From the NCBI RefSeq assembly GCF_004193775.1, contig NC_041003.1, positions 27,157,735 to 27,221,734 of the forward strand: DNA of 64,000 nt, in the 5' to 3' direction. The DNA is from Glycine soja. Lineage: Eukaryota > Streptophyta > Magnoliopsida > Fabales > Fabaceae. Made by a program: the position numbers and the translations under genes. Each line of letters opens with the position of its first letter. Positions within the stretch are counted from its first letter, which is position 1. The notes under the pieces are model-generated. The model was not told the origin of the DNA. It searched no databases and saw only the letters and a list, made by a program, of their open reading frames with translations. Below, in pieces: positions 11,591 to 24,430 of this stretch.

Positions 11591-12439
11591 TTAACTTCAA
11601 TAGTTATTCTTAAACTAGGGGTTTAATATTTCTGGTATGAAGAATTGTCTTTCTTCTTATTTCAAAGCCATTTGTAATTATACCATGCATATATATTGTG
11701 CGGTTTTGGTGCAACTTAGAAGCATTTGGTGAATCTGTTATTCTACTAGGACTTTTTAGTTTGTACAATTAATGAGAAAATGCACTTCTCATTTTGTTAA
11801 AAAAAATGTAGGCTATATGGATTACTGAGTATTCAAAGAGAAAACAGAACCTATAAACTAGGAAATAAAAAGATTCAAGATCCCTAAAATCAAGTATACA
11901 AATCAATCTCTTAGTACAAAATTTATCCAAATCAACCAAGAAAATAAAGGAAGGACATAATCTAAATAAAGCCACATGTTTGAATGATCTGCTGAAGAAA
12001 AATGCTTAGACGTATTTGAAATAGATTAAATTTAAAAAAAAGGTTTTTTAGATTGTAAGATATTCTAACTTCAATTTGTTTTCATAAACTTAAGCTTCTT
12101 AAAAGATTACTCATAGCAAATTTTAACAAGCATAGTTTACGTTACAATGCCAAATAATGCATGGAAATAAATCAAATAATCTTCCATATGTTAATCAATA
12201 TAGGGTTAAATAGTCAGGTAGTGTATAGACCACACCCATGGTTAAAAAACCCAAGTTCCTTACACCTGAGTCTGTAACTAGCAAAATAATATTAGAAAAA
12301 GGTATAAAATGAAGCCCATAATCACATTGATTAGAGTTAAAAACTATCTTAATCATCTAATAATCCATATCACTGAAGTATCATATAAACTCATAGAATT
12401 AAAGATTAAAGACAAGGTCAATATTCAAGAAGTTAAAAA
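11591..12439. other. AT-rich DNA, no gene seen
   Basis: No coding or repeat structure recognised. It probably represents intron or flank of the gene relics at 9709 and 12440. Confidence 0.4.
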
Positions 12440-12650
12440 TCACCTTGAAGAACACCATTATAGGAGAAGAAAACAATATTGATGATAGGACCAAATATAG
12501 CTTGCCCCAATAAAATTTTCTTCAAGGTTGATAACACATCTGTCTTCGGTATAATTTTGGATAGAAAATTAAACCACTTATGTTGTATTGGCCCCAATAT
12601 TAGCAACCCATATATTGCCATTCAGGACGTCCTTATTAAATCATATAAGC
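12440..12650 (-). pseudogene. Mpv17/PXMP2-family exon relic
   Basis: The minus strand reads MAIYGLLILGPIQHKWFNFL, then a segment ending FGPIINIVFFSYNGVLQ before a CAAG-GTGATT splice donor at about 12443. The GP..H.W pattern, the G/D-Q motif and the GPI...FF block are hallmarks of the Mpv17/PMP22 family, small four-helix membrane proteins of peroxisomes or the inner mitochondrial membrane. Upstream the frame continues (DLIRTS) but meets a TGA where family members have Arg. Neighbouring exons were not found, so this is an isolated fragment. Confidence 0.6.
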
Positions 12651-13001
12651 AGGAAAACTGGGCAATGCAATAATCTAACAAATGTGTATATCAGTATGTT
12701 AGTGACAAAGACCCAATAAAAGTCAAAACAAGTAGTAATAAAAATAATGAGAGCATTTTTACCCTGTTCAATAAATAGAGTAGGCTCCTAGACCTTGATT
12801 TAAAATAGATGATTTGATAAAATGAAAATGCATTAAATATGCTGAGAAGGAAATAATTTAGTCATCCTTCACCAAACTCATATAATTCTATACAAATTAT
12901 TACACTAGTAGCTACCAGCTCAAATATGAGTAATCATTACACCAACAAAAAATTGAATTAAGAGAGGAGGAATATAGTGTGAATGCTATCTTTTAGATTA
13001 A
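12651..13001. other. AT-rich DNA, no gene seen
   Basis: No feature recognised. Confidence 0.35.
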
Positions 13002-13105
13002 AAGATGAATGAAGGGAGAGGAAGAGAAGAACAAAATTTCAGATTTCAGAGCTCTTTTAGAGCACAAAATTTCGTGCTCTTCTCTTCCTCTCCCTTCATT
13101 CATCT
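13002..13105. repeat. Inverted repeat, 27-bp arms
   Basis: GATGAATGAAGGGAGAGG at the left arm continues to GAAGA and is exactly reverse-complemented at about 13079-13105. The right arm and loop are part of an LTR fragment; the left arm is an inverted copy of it. A single-stranded transcript would fold into a hairpin with about a 50-base loop. Confidence 0.75.
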
Positions 13106-13296
13106 CCTTCTTCCTCCAAGCTCTTATCCATGGCCTCCTATGGTGGTGAGCTTCTTCTAGACTCATCTTCTCCTTGAAGTGGCATCTCCTCTCTCTCTTC
13201 CTTCTCCATTCCTCTGCCATTCATCTTCCAAGAAGCAAAGGAATCCATTGATGAAAAAGATCCTAGGCCTACAAGCTCCACATGGAGCTTACATCA
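13035..13296 (+). repeat. LTR fragment of the 2435/5194/29631 family
   Basis: Plus-strand copy of the last quarter of that LTR, ending ATGGAGCTTACATCA at 13296. It matches the minus-strand LTR end at 2435 over TCTTCTCCTTGAAGTGGC and the adjoining blocks. The 5' part is missing. Confidence 0.78.
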
Positions 13297-15579
13297 GGAA
13301 GTGTCGAGGTCACCCAGTCGTGCACAAGAAACTCCCTCTCCATGGTGATCAGCCCGAGTCTTAAGGGACTTCCAAATCGGGTGACATGCCCCCAAGTAAA
13401 AGTATTTCCCCTCATGAGAAATTACAAGTACTTACTGACAAAGTTTGTATTATTTCCATGCAATATGAAGTATGAAACATGGGCACCATCAATGCATTGA
13501 TCGTGGATAATTAAAGATTCTAAGTCATCCCCCTCTAGAGATACTTAAAACTCTTTAACCATTCTATTTTCCCTACCAAGGATATCTATCATGGTCACTG
13601 CACCCTCCATGCACATACATAATATACATCATCACAAATGACATTTTCAACATCAACAACATCTCATCTCAATGTCATTATCAACATCAACATCATCTCA
13701 TCTCAATGTCCTTTTCAACATCAACATCATCTCATCTCAATGACATTATCATCATGAACATCATCTCATCTCAATGACATTACCAACATCATCTCATTTC
13801 AATATTATCATCAATAATAACATCACATCATGTCACATTATCATTAATAACAACAACATTCTCATATCAATATTATCACCAATAACAACATCATTCTTTA
13901 TCAATATTATCATCAATAACAACATCAACTCATATAAACATTATCATCGACAACAACATCATCACTAATCACATCCCACAAATACATACATATAAATTTC
14001 ATGCCTGAGATTCACACTTCCCATGTCTTCAAACAACATAAGTCTAATACAACAACAATCCATAATATCATGAGACTAGTATTTTAGGGAAAAATTCTAA
14101 ATTAAAAAGGAGAACTATGGTTTACAAAACAAACTCGCATGCCCATTTAAAATTTAATAAAGGAGTAAATAGAAGAACAAATATGAAATTTTGGGTAAAG
14201 TATCCTCTATAATTAAGTCTTCCCCAAAAAATTTCAATCGTTACAACAACAAAATCATTCACAATTTCATTCATGAATAACAAATATATCACATCCCATT
14301 AGTTGAAAACAGGGACAACTATACATCCCCAAAGTTGGGTTCCTTGCCCCAACTATGGTATCAAAGTGGTAAACCAAAATAAACTTCCCTTACCTATCAT
14401 GAGCTCTTTGTCAGCTCCTCTCTACGTCACTTAGAGGCCTCACTCATTCACATTCGTTGGTCCAAACATAGAGTTCTATATACCAAATCGAAGGCAATTT
14501 GGTATAGATTTCAAAAACAAGGTTAATAATAACATTCACGATCAATTACCTCTGTCAAAACAATAAAAAAGGCTAATGGGTGTTTTGGATTCTACTACAA
14601 AGAGACGTCAATTTGAAATTCTGACTACGCCAATGTGATCGAGGTTCAACAAAGGTCATGAAAACAACGCCAATTTTATAAAAAGATAACTTTTACAACG
14701 TCTCATTTTCAAGGGTTTTTCAAAGGAAGTGTAAAAACATCCTATTACGGTACTCAAAACACAAGAGATACTAAGAGAAGCTCAACTAACTAGGTGAAAA
14801 GCATAGAAGTCAAGATTACCCTCAGAAAAACTAAGAAAGAAATGATTAAGAGCTTGTTTCTTTACCGAATCCTTGAAGTGGATTCTGAGGATTCCGCTTC
14901 GATTAAAATGTTCCTCTCTGTGCGGTGGTTCGGCAGCAAGCAACGATAGCTCGTGGTGGCCACCAGTGGTTGTGTGGTGGGGGAGGAGTTTCTAGGATGG
15001 TTTGGGCAAAGTTTTGAGAGAGAAAGAGACATGAAATCATGTTTTTCACATTGAAAAATGTATTTATAATCTGCAGATCTCGCTTAGCGAGCTCGTCTTG
15101 ATAAGTGGAATATACTTTTGGCACTAAGCGAGACTTTTTGTGCTGAGCACAATTCATCTCGGATTGGGATTTACATTGAGCGCGACATTTCGCACTGAGC
15201 GCAATTCCTCTCAAGTTGGAATTGCGCTTAGTGTGCTTCTCACACTAAGAGAGATGTGAAAAAGTGTTATTTTGCATATCGCAACGGTCAAAACATGAAG
15301 ACTTGGGTTATGAAGCTAGAGTCCAAATTTGAAGCTGATCCAACAGTTAATGAGTATGAGATTGTGGTTTTACCGGAACAAGTTTAGGTAAAACTTGAAA
15401 TCTCATAATTTCAACCTAAGTCAATAAAACTCCACATAACTCAACATTCACGTCAAGCAAATCACACATGAATAATTCGCACAATACCTTAACTCATCCA
15501 AATCAATCACATAATCAAATAACAAGAGAAATACATTAAACATCAATTTACAATTAGCAAAATTTCAGGGTGTTTCACA
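13297..15579 (-). repeat. LTR-retrotransposon-derived region
   Basis: At its right edge the minus strand starts TGTGAAACACCCTGAAATTT, a typical plant gypsy LTR start (TG...). The adjoining DNA from 15580 is CACTA sequence, so 15579 is an insertion edge. Inside are CGCTTAGCGAG-type motifs (15088-15230). No coding region is convincing. The left boundary and target duplication were not found. Confidence 0.45.
13617..13970 (+). repeat. Degenerate tandem repeat, CATCAACATCATCTC type
   Basis: Repeated units of roughly 30-35 bases containing AACATCATCTCATCTCAATG give way on the right to ATTATCATCAATAACAACAT units. Low complexity; not coding. Confidence 0.7.
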
Positions 15580-16863
15580 TACTTCTTTGTACTTGTTTAA
15601 TTTACCATTTAATGTTTATTTTATAATGTTTGTAAATAGTTAGAGGAGCTTGGTCGATCTGCATATGTAGATGAGGTCTTTCAGTAAACTCATTTACTAA
15701 AGGATACTGGTCAATTTGTCGATGATAGATCTAGGCAGACACATATGAGACCATTATCTTGCATGCTCTTTTATTTTTTAAAATGTTTATTATACTTATA
15801 AAATAATGATTGTTTATGAATGACAAGAAGATTTTGAGGCTAGACTATCTCAAGCTAAGTCTGGTGCTACATCAAGTGTTGGTGAATCACAAATCACTCC
15901 TTTAGATCCTGCTGAAGAACAAAGATTTAGTAGGACTCAATGTTGGGTTGCAGCTATCAGACCAAAGTGTAAGGGATGCCTTTACGGTACTGAAGATCTA
16001 GCTTATACTTGTAAATTTGGAAATGGTAGCTTCATGCAACATATGTAAGGATTTTCCAGTCACACTCAAGATTTAATGGAGATTAATTGACTAAGGGAGG
16101 AGCTTCGTCCATCAAAGGAGGAGATGTGTGTATTTCAGTCATTGGTACTTCAGTTCCTACCTCCTAAAGCACAAAATATTATTCATCAAGATCAATAACC
16201 ATACTAGCAACAACAGGACCAACAACAACAAGACAATGACCAACTAGATGATCAGCTCAACAACAAGACAATGACCAGTAGAGGCACTCTACCAATGAAT
16301 ATTCTAGTTACTAACTTAGCAACACAAAATTACTATTGAGATATTAGACATTGTGTTTTTATTTTTTTTATTTTAAATTTATGTGAATTTATTTTACCAT
16401 TTGAAATGGATTTATGAATATGAGTAATTCATTTATTACATGTGTGTGTTAATTTAAATATTAACGTTAAATAATATAAGTGAAAAAAATATATTCCTAT
16501 TTTACCAATGTTAAATAATAAAAATGAAATAAAGAATTCTTGAAAAAAAAATTCCGACAGATATACCGTCGGTAATTTCCCACGGATCTATCCGTCGGAA
16601 ATTACCCATAGATATATTCATCGCTATTTTCCCATGGATATTTTATTGAAAAATTCATCGAAAATTTCGACAGAAATTACCGAATGTCTCTTTTCAACGG
16701 ATATTTTCATCCGTAATTATCAAGGAACAACAAAATTTCGTCAGTTAAAATTTCCTACAAGCATTTTATCGATGGATTTTGACCCGTCAGAAATACTGAA
16801 TTACCGACGGATTTTCAAGGTTACTGATGGATTTGTGCTGTCGGAAATACCTTTTTTTTAGTG
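15580..16863 (+). mobile_element. 3' part of a CACTA transposon
   Basis: Begins inside transposase-derived coding sequence and ends with TTTTTTTTAGTG at 16863, the reverse of a CACTAAAAAAAA terminus. From about 16555 it has many subterminal repeats (ACCGTCGGTAATT, CCGTCGGAAATT, TACCGACGG). The left half is separated by the LTR insertion ending at 15579 or lost. Confidence 0.6.
15643..16050 (+). pseudogene. CACTA Transposase_24 (Ptta/En/Spm) remnant
   Basis: Two exon-like blocks. The first reads EELGRSAYVDEVFQ, a stop, then THLLKDTGQFVDDRSRQTH, which is the conserved core of the plant Ptta/En/Spm accessory protein. After an intron-like gap the second (about 15830-16020) reads EDFEARLSQAKSG and RTQCWVAAIRPKCKGCLYG. 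The role in the family is as the second protein of CACTA elements, binding and processing element ends. The in-frame stop at about 15685 and loss of flanks make it non-functional. Confidence 0.65.
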
Positions 16864-17285
16864 TGAAAAGGCTATATGGTCATTTTAATATTTTTTGAGT
16901 TTGATTAATTCTTTATCTTTTAAACAGATTAATTTGATCATTTATCTTATTTAAGAGATTTAAAATGATTATTTATTTTAAAAAAATCATTTTGGTACCT
17001 CTTATTATTTAAACGGATCAAAATAGCGCTTTAACTATTTAAATGTATTCAAAATGATTCTTTATATGAGTGTTATTCGAAGGAGAACATTTAATATATT
17101 TAAGCTATATTTGGCGAAACAAGTGAAAAATCTAGTTGAAAGCTGGTAAGCTAGCGGATAGCTGAAAGCTGAAAAATTAGTTTATTTAATTAAGTTTTCG
17201 ATAAAAACTAGCTGTTAAAATAGAGGAAAAGTGTAAAATGAAAAAAAATAATAAAATCATCATTTATTTAAAATAAGTGATAAAA
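16864..17285. other. AT-rich DNA with possible MITE half
   Basis: From 17102 the sequence AAGCTATATTTGGCGAA and the AGCTGAAAGCTG stretch resemble the end of a hAT-type miniature element. A rough inverted counterpart lies at 18590-18700 on the other side of the solo LTR, suggesting that the LTR landed in it. Weak evidence. Confidence 0.3.
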
Positions 17286-17290
17286 AAATT

Positions 17291-18511
17291 AGTGAAAGCA
17301 AAGCTACCATGATGATTCACCAAGATGTTTTGATGATGCCAAAAGCTCAAAGAGTTGTTTCAAGATTAAAGAATCAAGCATTCAAGATTTCACTCAAAGA
17401 TTCAAGAATCAAATGAAGAAATTAAGAAGCATCAAGCCAAGTCAAAATAGGTAGTAAAAAGTATTCTTTCAAAAAAACATCAAATAGCACACTTTTTGTT
17501 TGAAAAAGGATTTTCTAAAATCTTCTAAGTTACCAGAGTTTTTACTCTCTGGTAATCGATTACCATTTGGTAGTAATCGATTACCAGTCACCAGGATGGT
17601 TTTCAAACTAGTTTCAGTGCTTTGCAACGTTCCAAAATGATTTTAAAATAGTATAATTGATTACACTATATTAGTAATCAATTACAAGTGAATCTGCACG
17701 TTGGAATTTAAATCCAATCGTGAAGAGTCACAATTTTTCATAAAATTCATTGTGTAATCGATTACACCATTATGGTAATCGATTACCAGTGAATGTTTTA
17801 TAAGAAAATGTTAAGAGTTATAACTCTTAACATGGTTTTCTCAAAAGGTATCAAGGTCAAAAACAAAAACTGTGCTATCCTTCTATTTTTCTCTTATTCT
17901 TCTTTCCTTCTCCCTCTTGCCAAAAGAATTCAAAGAACTAACCGTCTGAAAATTCTTTTTGATTCCCCAAACAAAGAATTCAAAGAACAAACCGTCTGAG
18001 AATTCTTTGCCCAAATACTGAATTCAAAGAACTAACCGTTTGAGAATTCTGTGTAAGAAGCGGATAGCTTCTTGATTGTAATAGTGAACACAAGGAATGA
18101 TACATCCTTTGTGGTTCGCTTCAAGTAGAGGGTACATCTACTTGGTTGTTCAAAGAGAACAATGGAGGGTACATCCTTTGTGGCTCTTTGCTTGTAAAGG
18201 ATTTTTACAAGAAAAGGAAATCACAAGAGGTTGCTTGAGAACTGGATGTAGGCATGGGTCATTGCCAAACCAGTATTAAACTTGTGTTTGCTTTCTTCTT
18301 TCCTACGCTCTTTACTTTTCCGTCATGCACTTTTTATTTTTGTTTCACTTTTGTCTAAGTTATTGTTTTTGTTCTTTACTTTCTCATAACTTAGTAGTAA
18401 AGCCTAATTGAATCTAGTAACATTAAGAAGGATAAATTATTAATTAGTCAAGACACGTTCATAACTAATTCAACCCCTTTCTTAATTATTCCGAGACCAC
18501 TTGTTCCAACA
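17291..18511 (+). mobile_element. Solo LTR (1221 bp), TSD AAATT, damaged 5' terminus
   Basis: Homologous to 41070-42756 and, reversed, 59618-61317. It starts AGTGAAAGCAAAGCT where the others start TGTAGAAGCAAAGCT, and ends CACTTGTTCCAACA. With this alignment the flanks show an exact AAATT duplication (17286-17290, 18512-18516). It contains three pairs of TAATCGATTA-type palindromes (17550-17780) and hairpins with the GGGTACA loop (18122-18144). Confidence 0.8.
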
Positions 18512-18516
18512 AAATT

Positions 18517-20009
18517 AAATAAATGTATTGAAGATAAAAATAGGAAAAAAAATATAAAACTAGAATTAGAAATTAAGTAGCGTTTCAAAAAATACTAGAA
18601 GCTACTAACAAAAGCTTTTTTTTACCATACATCCAAACAAGCTTTTCAACTTATAAAAAAAAATTAGAAGCTAGCTAAAATATCTTACTGAACATAACTT
18701 AACTTAATGTGATAAATTCTACTATAATATACATGAAATTAATTTGCTAGTTAACTTAGAACTTCAAATTTAATTTCACTTGCTTCTTTTATCTTAACTT
18801 TTGCTTGACAGGACATTTCAATTAATTTTTAACTTTTTATTAGTTGAAAAACTTATTTGACTATTCGGTAAACAATTTTTTTTAGTAATTTCTAGTATTT
18901 TTTTTAAATGTTACTTGAAGTAATTTTTATTTAAAATCCTGGCTTTTAGCTTTTTATATTTTCTTTAAATTATTATCCTCAATATATTTATCTAATTTCC
19001 TAGTTAGCCTTTTTAAATAAATCATGATTTTATCATTGTTCTATCATTTTATATTTTTCTGTTACTTCAACCATTAATTTTACCGAACACTTATAAAATG
19101 AACACGTTGAAGATCAAGATTAGTGAGGTTGGATATAATTAAGTCAATTAAATCATATTAGCTTACATAAACCTAATTTTAAAATATATATTATTAACTT
19201 AATTATTATTATTAAAATTTAATACTAAATATAACTAATATGAGCAATTTAATTCTTCATTAAATAAGATTAAATTTGTTTAATAAAAATGATCATATTT
19301 TGACTAATAATATACATATGATTTGAACAAAATAATCAAATAATAAATAATTGATATTTTTTAAAAAAAAAATTGGTAATATATTTTACTAATTTTGGTA
19401 AAGAAATATTGAATATAAAATAGAAGAAATGTCTAAATATATACTTCACCAAAAAAAATATTCATAATTTTAAAAGTATACTTACCTGTTGGAGAGTGGT
19501 TGAAACAAACCAAACAAATACATATCGAATAAAGAAAAAGTAGGGTAAAAGAAATAAATAATTAGAAAAATAAATAAATAGAAAAGAGATTAACTAATAA
19601 TCTAAGAAAGTGATCTCAAATAATATGACAAAAACTCTAGATGAAATTAATAATAGAAAAATACAAATCAATATATATAGAATATAAATCAATCCCGACA
19701 ATTCTAATCGAAAGAAAAAAGAAACTGAATTGTAAGTAATATATATATATCAAATTATTTAATTATTAATATTTTATTTTTTAAGCTACTATTATTTATT
19801 ATTATTTAAAAATAAAAGAATTTTTAAAAAAAATATTATATATAGGTACAGAGTCTCACAACCTCAATTGCATGAACACAAAGATGAGGCACAATAATAA
19901 TAGGAAAAAGATATTTTTTATTTATAAAAAATATTATTATTATTTAAATATTTAAAATTTTAAAATAGAAGAAAAAAATCTATTTTTGATTTATAAAACA
20001 TTAAAAATC
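18517..20009. other. AT-rich intergenic DNA
   Basis: Very AT-rich, no open frames or named repeats apart from the possible MITE half near 18590-18700. Confidence 0.4.

Positions 20010-20072
<63 letters not shown>
20010..20072 (+). repeat. (AAT)n microsatellite
   Basis: About 21 uninterrupted AAT/ATA units. Confidence 0.95.
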
Positions 20073-20073
<1 letters not shown>

Positions 20074-21295
20074 TATTTTAAATTGAATAAATAAACAGCC
20101 ATTAAATAATATGACTAATGAAGCTAATATGACTAATACTAATATCTCAGTGCAAACTTAAAATACAATGCAAGTTACAAGAAGGCCACACTTAGTTTGC
20201 TTTTAGATATGAGAGAGTGTTTCAGCCGTGCGATTCATCTAAGCCCAAAAGATTGCTAGAGAGATGGAGAGGATTCTTACATACATGTATCCGGTATTGA
20301 TTCAACTTAATCAGTATTGGGTTCAAATTTATGTTGAATATTTGGAAGAAAAATTTAATTAATTTATTGCTCATAATAACAATAATCCTATATGGTTAGA
20401 ATGAACATTATTTCTGTTGGAAGATATATGTGATAAAAAAATGAATAAACTGTAATTTTAGTTTTTTTAATTTTTTAAATTTATCATTTTGGTCCTCTTA
20501 GATTTTAATTATAATATTTGATTTCCGTAATTTTATAAATTAGTGATTTTGATCTCATTAGTAGATTATTAACAAATAATTATGATTAATAGAATTATTA
20601 AATTAATTATAAAATAATTAAAAATTATTAATTATTAAAAACTTTAATAAAAAATATTAACCCTAATCATACACAACACTATGCTCATTTTTTTGTCTGC
20701 AAACATCTTTTACACTTTTGTGCATGTGATTCTATCAATAACAACAACATGGAATCAAAATCACTAATTTATAAAATTAGTGATCACATGTTACATTTAA
20801 AAATAAAACAAATCAAAATCATAAATTTAGAAAATAAGAAAAATTAAAATTATAATTTAATAAAAAACAAATACCTGCTAGAAAAAAATCAGAGTTGGTT
20901 TAAATAGCAGAAAATTAGGGACACACACGTGGAATTGATGAGTTTGGAGGTGGAGAATGATTTGGAAACAGAACCTAAAATTGCTATGGTCCATGAAAAG
21001 CATATTATAATGATTGCACGGTTACGCTGGCATAGATATCTTTTCCAAAGAGAGACATATTGGATGCTCTAGAGTTAATGCTCTCCCCACTCATTTTTGG
21101 CAGGGATCATGGCGTGGCAATAAAAGTGAGAAAAGACATCGATTTTCATTATCTTAGCTTGTATATCGTGCCAAATAGAGGTGGAAAATTAAACATGAAC
21201 CGATAAAAAGACATTGACACACAATCACATTAGACCATATAAAGATTCCTAAAAACATATTCATTTTTTGAGGCAGGAAATGACAACTCAATTAC
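20073..21295. other. AT-rich intergenic DNA left of the LACS relic
   Basis: No coding sequence recognised. The downstream exons expected for an acyl-CoA synthetase are absent, so the 3' part of that gene has been lost. Confidence 0.4.
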
Positions 21296-22949
21296 CTGTG
21301 TGAAACCATCCATCTTTAATAGCTTTCTTTGTTAACTCTGGATTTTTGTAGTAACCAGTGAAAAAAGTTTTCCCTCTCACACATATCTCACCGCATGGAG
21401 GAGTTTCAAGAGGATTGTAGCCCATCTCTGGAACCTCCTCTAGCATTATTTCATTATATATGGATACAGCACCAACGGTACCAAGCATGCACATTTCGTC
21501 GGGAAAGCCAAGAGTAGTTGGTCCACATGTTTATGTCAGACCTGGATTAACCATTAATTGTGTCAATGTAATGTATCTATATGTTGTGTTATGCCCAACA
21601 TAAAAATGTTAGATTTTATCTGTTTAATCTTATCTATATATAGTATAAGATTATTAAATATTTTGAGATACGTTGTTCTGATAAATCTTTTATGTGATTT
21701 ATTATTAATATTTTTCTTGAGTAAATTGAAAAATATGGTTACATTTATGTGAAGATCAGCCAATACTACATATTTTGAGCTATATAATAATTTCTCGACT
21801 AATAACATATTTTTTAATCAAGTCTCTTTTCTTGGTTGAAACTTTTGTTAGTTTGAAAATAAGATTCACTAAATTAAGAATGAGATTACATGTTTAATGA
21901 CACCCAAGTAAAAGTGTGTTGGAAAAAATAGTTTTGTTAATATTTCTTATAGTATAACTATATTTCTTCTTACCATAGCCTTGCCATAGAAAGGCACAAG
22001 TAGTGACACCCAAGAATTCTTCCACCTCAGGGCTCAAGGCTACCCCACCAGTATTATTAGTCGAACACGACCCCAAGCCTAGCTTTGACCTAAAATGGAG
22101 GGGTAGGAGTTAGGACAGGAGTAGGTTGAAAATTTGGAGAAGGTTTTACCCATATGTAAAAGAAGTTTATTTTCAAGAAAAATAAAAATACAAGTTTTAG
22201 GTAAGAGATATTGTACAACCTTTTTGAAGGCTAATAAATCAGCTAAACGTGATGCTTGTCTATGTTTGTATCCTTTTTTCATCCAACCAAGTTTGCTGCA
22301 TTTGAAGAAAAAAATATGAATTAGCAAAACTGCCTCGGCCTAAAATCCATGATTTCAATAAATGAAAGTACTATTACTTTTACCAAAAAATGTTACAACT
22401 AAATATAGCATCATACAGAATTCCAACTTACTAGTTGTAGAGCATGCCAAAAACTGTTCTCCTCATTGGATTGAGTTCTTCCACTGCTTTCTTGATTCCT
22501 GAAACACATATTCTTTTTCATTGAAACAAAGTATAAACAACACATTCTATCACAACATTTCTCCTAACACATTTTTTATTTAAAACTTATTAAAAACTAT
22601 AAAATTAATAAGATCCAAAAAAAATTATAGTTTCTAATAAATTTAAGTCAACAACAAAAAAATGCATTCAAAATATGTATAGTGTTGCTCGCATTTCTAA
22701 TCCACAAGCAATAAATTTTTTGTAGAGGAGTAGCCTTGCCTTCATAGACCTTTTCGAAAACCCGTGGGACTCTAGCAAATAGTGTTGGCTTTAACTCCAT
22801 TAAATCATACCTCAACGCGTTCATATCCTTCAAGCAAACAATTCAAGAAATTCATGAAATTTAAAAATAAAAAAATAGAATATTTGTACTTCTTTTTAAG
22901 GTTCCATATTGACATGTCAATAGTTAATACACTATTATAAATGTTGTTT

Positions 22950-23400
22950 TCTAAGTCGGTTCTTTTAGGCATTTTACAACGATTTTAACCCGTCTTAGAA
23001 AGTAGTGTTGTAAAATAGCGCACACAATATAACAACAGTTGTAGGCCCATCTTAAAAGGTAAAGTATACTAAGACGGTAATACCAATAACCGTCTTAGAA
23101 TGTTTGGTATACAAAGGCGGTTTTTTGCGATCACCCGTCTTAGTAAACAGGTTATTCTAAGATGTTTATATGAATAACCATCGTAGAATGTCAAAGATAC
23201 TAAGTCGGTCGTAAGTAAAACCGTCTTAGAATGTTGTCAATGTAGGTGACTTTCTAAGTCGGTCTTCGTTATAACCGTCGTAGAAAGTAGTTATGCTAGT
23301 TGACTTTTTAAGACGGTCATTAGAATAATCGTCTTAGAATGTTTAGAATACAAAGATAATTGTCAAAATAACCATCTTAAAATGTTATTTTTTTTTGCTA
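22950..23400. repeat. CACTA subterminal repeats, left end
   Basis: At least ten copies, in both orientations, of a core AAGACGGTNAT / ACCGTCTTAGAATGT spaced 25-60 bases apart. In this class these are transposase binding sites. Confidence 0.8.
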
Positions 23401-23772
23401 TTGAAATTTTTTTCAATAAAACCCTCCATTGTTTCAAAAAATTTATTCTAAAAACAATCGAACAACAAACGATTTTAGAAACTAAATATTTAGACTAATT
23501 AAACAAATTGTTTATAAATTATGATATATCTCCTCTGACAAAAAATATCCCGTGACATAGTCTTTTGACAGTAAATAGCAGAAAACCAAAAATAAAAATG
23601 GGATCCAAATGTTCTAACTTAACCATGAACGTGTAGTGAAAGTAAGCTTTGGTAATCTGATAATGGGATAATTTAGAAACTCTACATAACTAAAAAAATT
23701 ATGCACGAAGATGCACTTTACAACAAAGAACAAATCAAATTTTATTCCATCTATCACAAGATATCAAATTAC

Positions 23773-24430
23773 CTGTTCTTGGAACATATGAAATTCGTCA
23801 TAGCTGAGGGAGTCATCACTGTTTGAGTCAAGGAGCTGCATCATTTCTCGGGCATCTTCTCCTGGCGCACCAAGCTCCTCCATCACTTGTGTAAGTTCCT
23901 CAATGCTAATTTTATCGTCTCCGTTCTTGTCAAGAAGGCAAAACGCTCTATCCCTCTGGTCAATTTCAATTCCTTTATGATTTGTACTTGTCAGAAAATC
24001 TTTAAGGCACAGCGTAGTCAATTCAGTTGCAGCCAACATGATGGTCTTCAGACGCTTTGCCTGAGCAACAACAACTAAAACATACATGCCAATTCCCTTC
24101 TTTTTGTTCTCTCAAGAAGATAAAAGAATAAAAATAAGTTCAATGTCTTCATATGTAGTTAGTTTTTAGATATATGTATAGAGATGAAATTAATTTCAAT
24201 TTTCTTTGTATAGTCCTAATGTTCTATGATAGAAATTTATATTCTCATTTTTGAAAGAAGACACTAACCTCCTCAGGATCAGTAAGGCCAGCCTTGTATA
24301 ATGAATGAGCAGCTATTCCACCAACTGCTAGCCTGTCCATTTCAGTTGTTCTTATCTGTATTTCCATCAATGGTCTTGTCTTACCATTTTCAATCACTTC
24401 AACTGCCATATCCAAACTCAAAACAAAACT
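23773..24430 (-). pseudogene. Captured CRSH fragment (calcium-activated RelA/SpoT homologue)
   Basis: Two exons. The first (24269 to about 24430) reads PLMEIQIRTTEMDRLAVGGI then AAHSLYKAGLTDPEE, the end of a RelA/SpoT synthetase domain. The second (23773-24060) reads AKRLKTIM and carries two EF-hand loops, DKNGDDKISIEE and DSNSDDSLSYDE, with Asp/Asn at positions 1, 3 and 5 and Glu at 12. This order is diagnostic for chloroplast CRSH, which makes (p)ppGpp in response to calcium. Splice acceptor CAG and donor GT are kept on both exons. Coding frames are open, unlike the LACS host gene, so capture may be fairly recent. The N-terminal catalytic part is missing. Confidence 0.82.

Noticed and set aside
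14330..14360. TGGTATCAAAGTGG as a primer-binding site
   Set aside because: Orientation conflicts with the minus-strand LTR edge at 15579 and no LTR end lies next to it.
8474..16863. One single CACTA element with these two ends
   Set aside because: Subterminal motifs differ (AACGACGGT against TACCGACGG), and the 3-bp flanks GAC and TGA do not match.
17102..18700. hAT-type miniature element interrupted by the solo LTR
   Set aside because: Terminal repeats match only partly and no 8-bp duplication was found; kept only as a remark.
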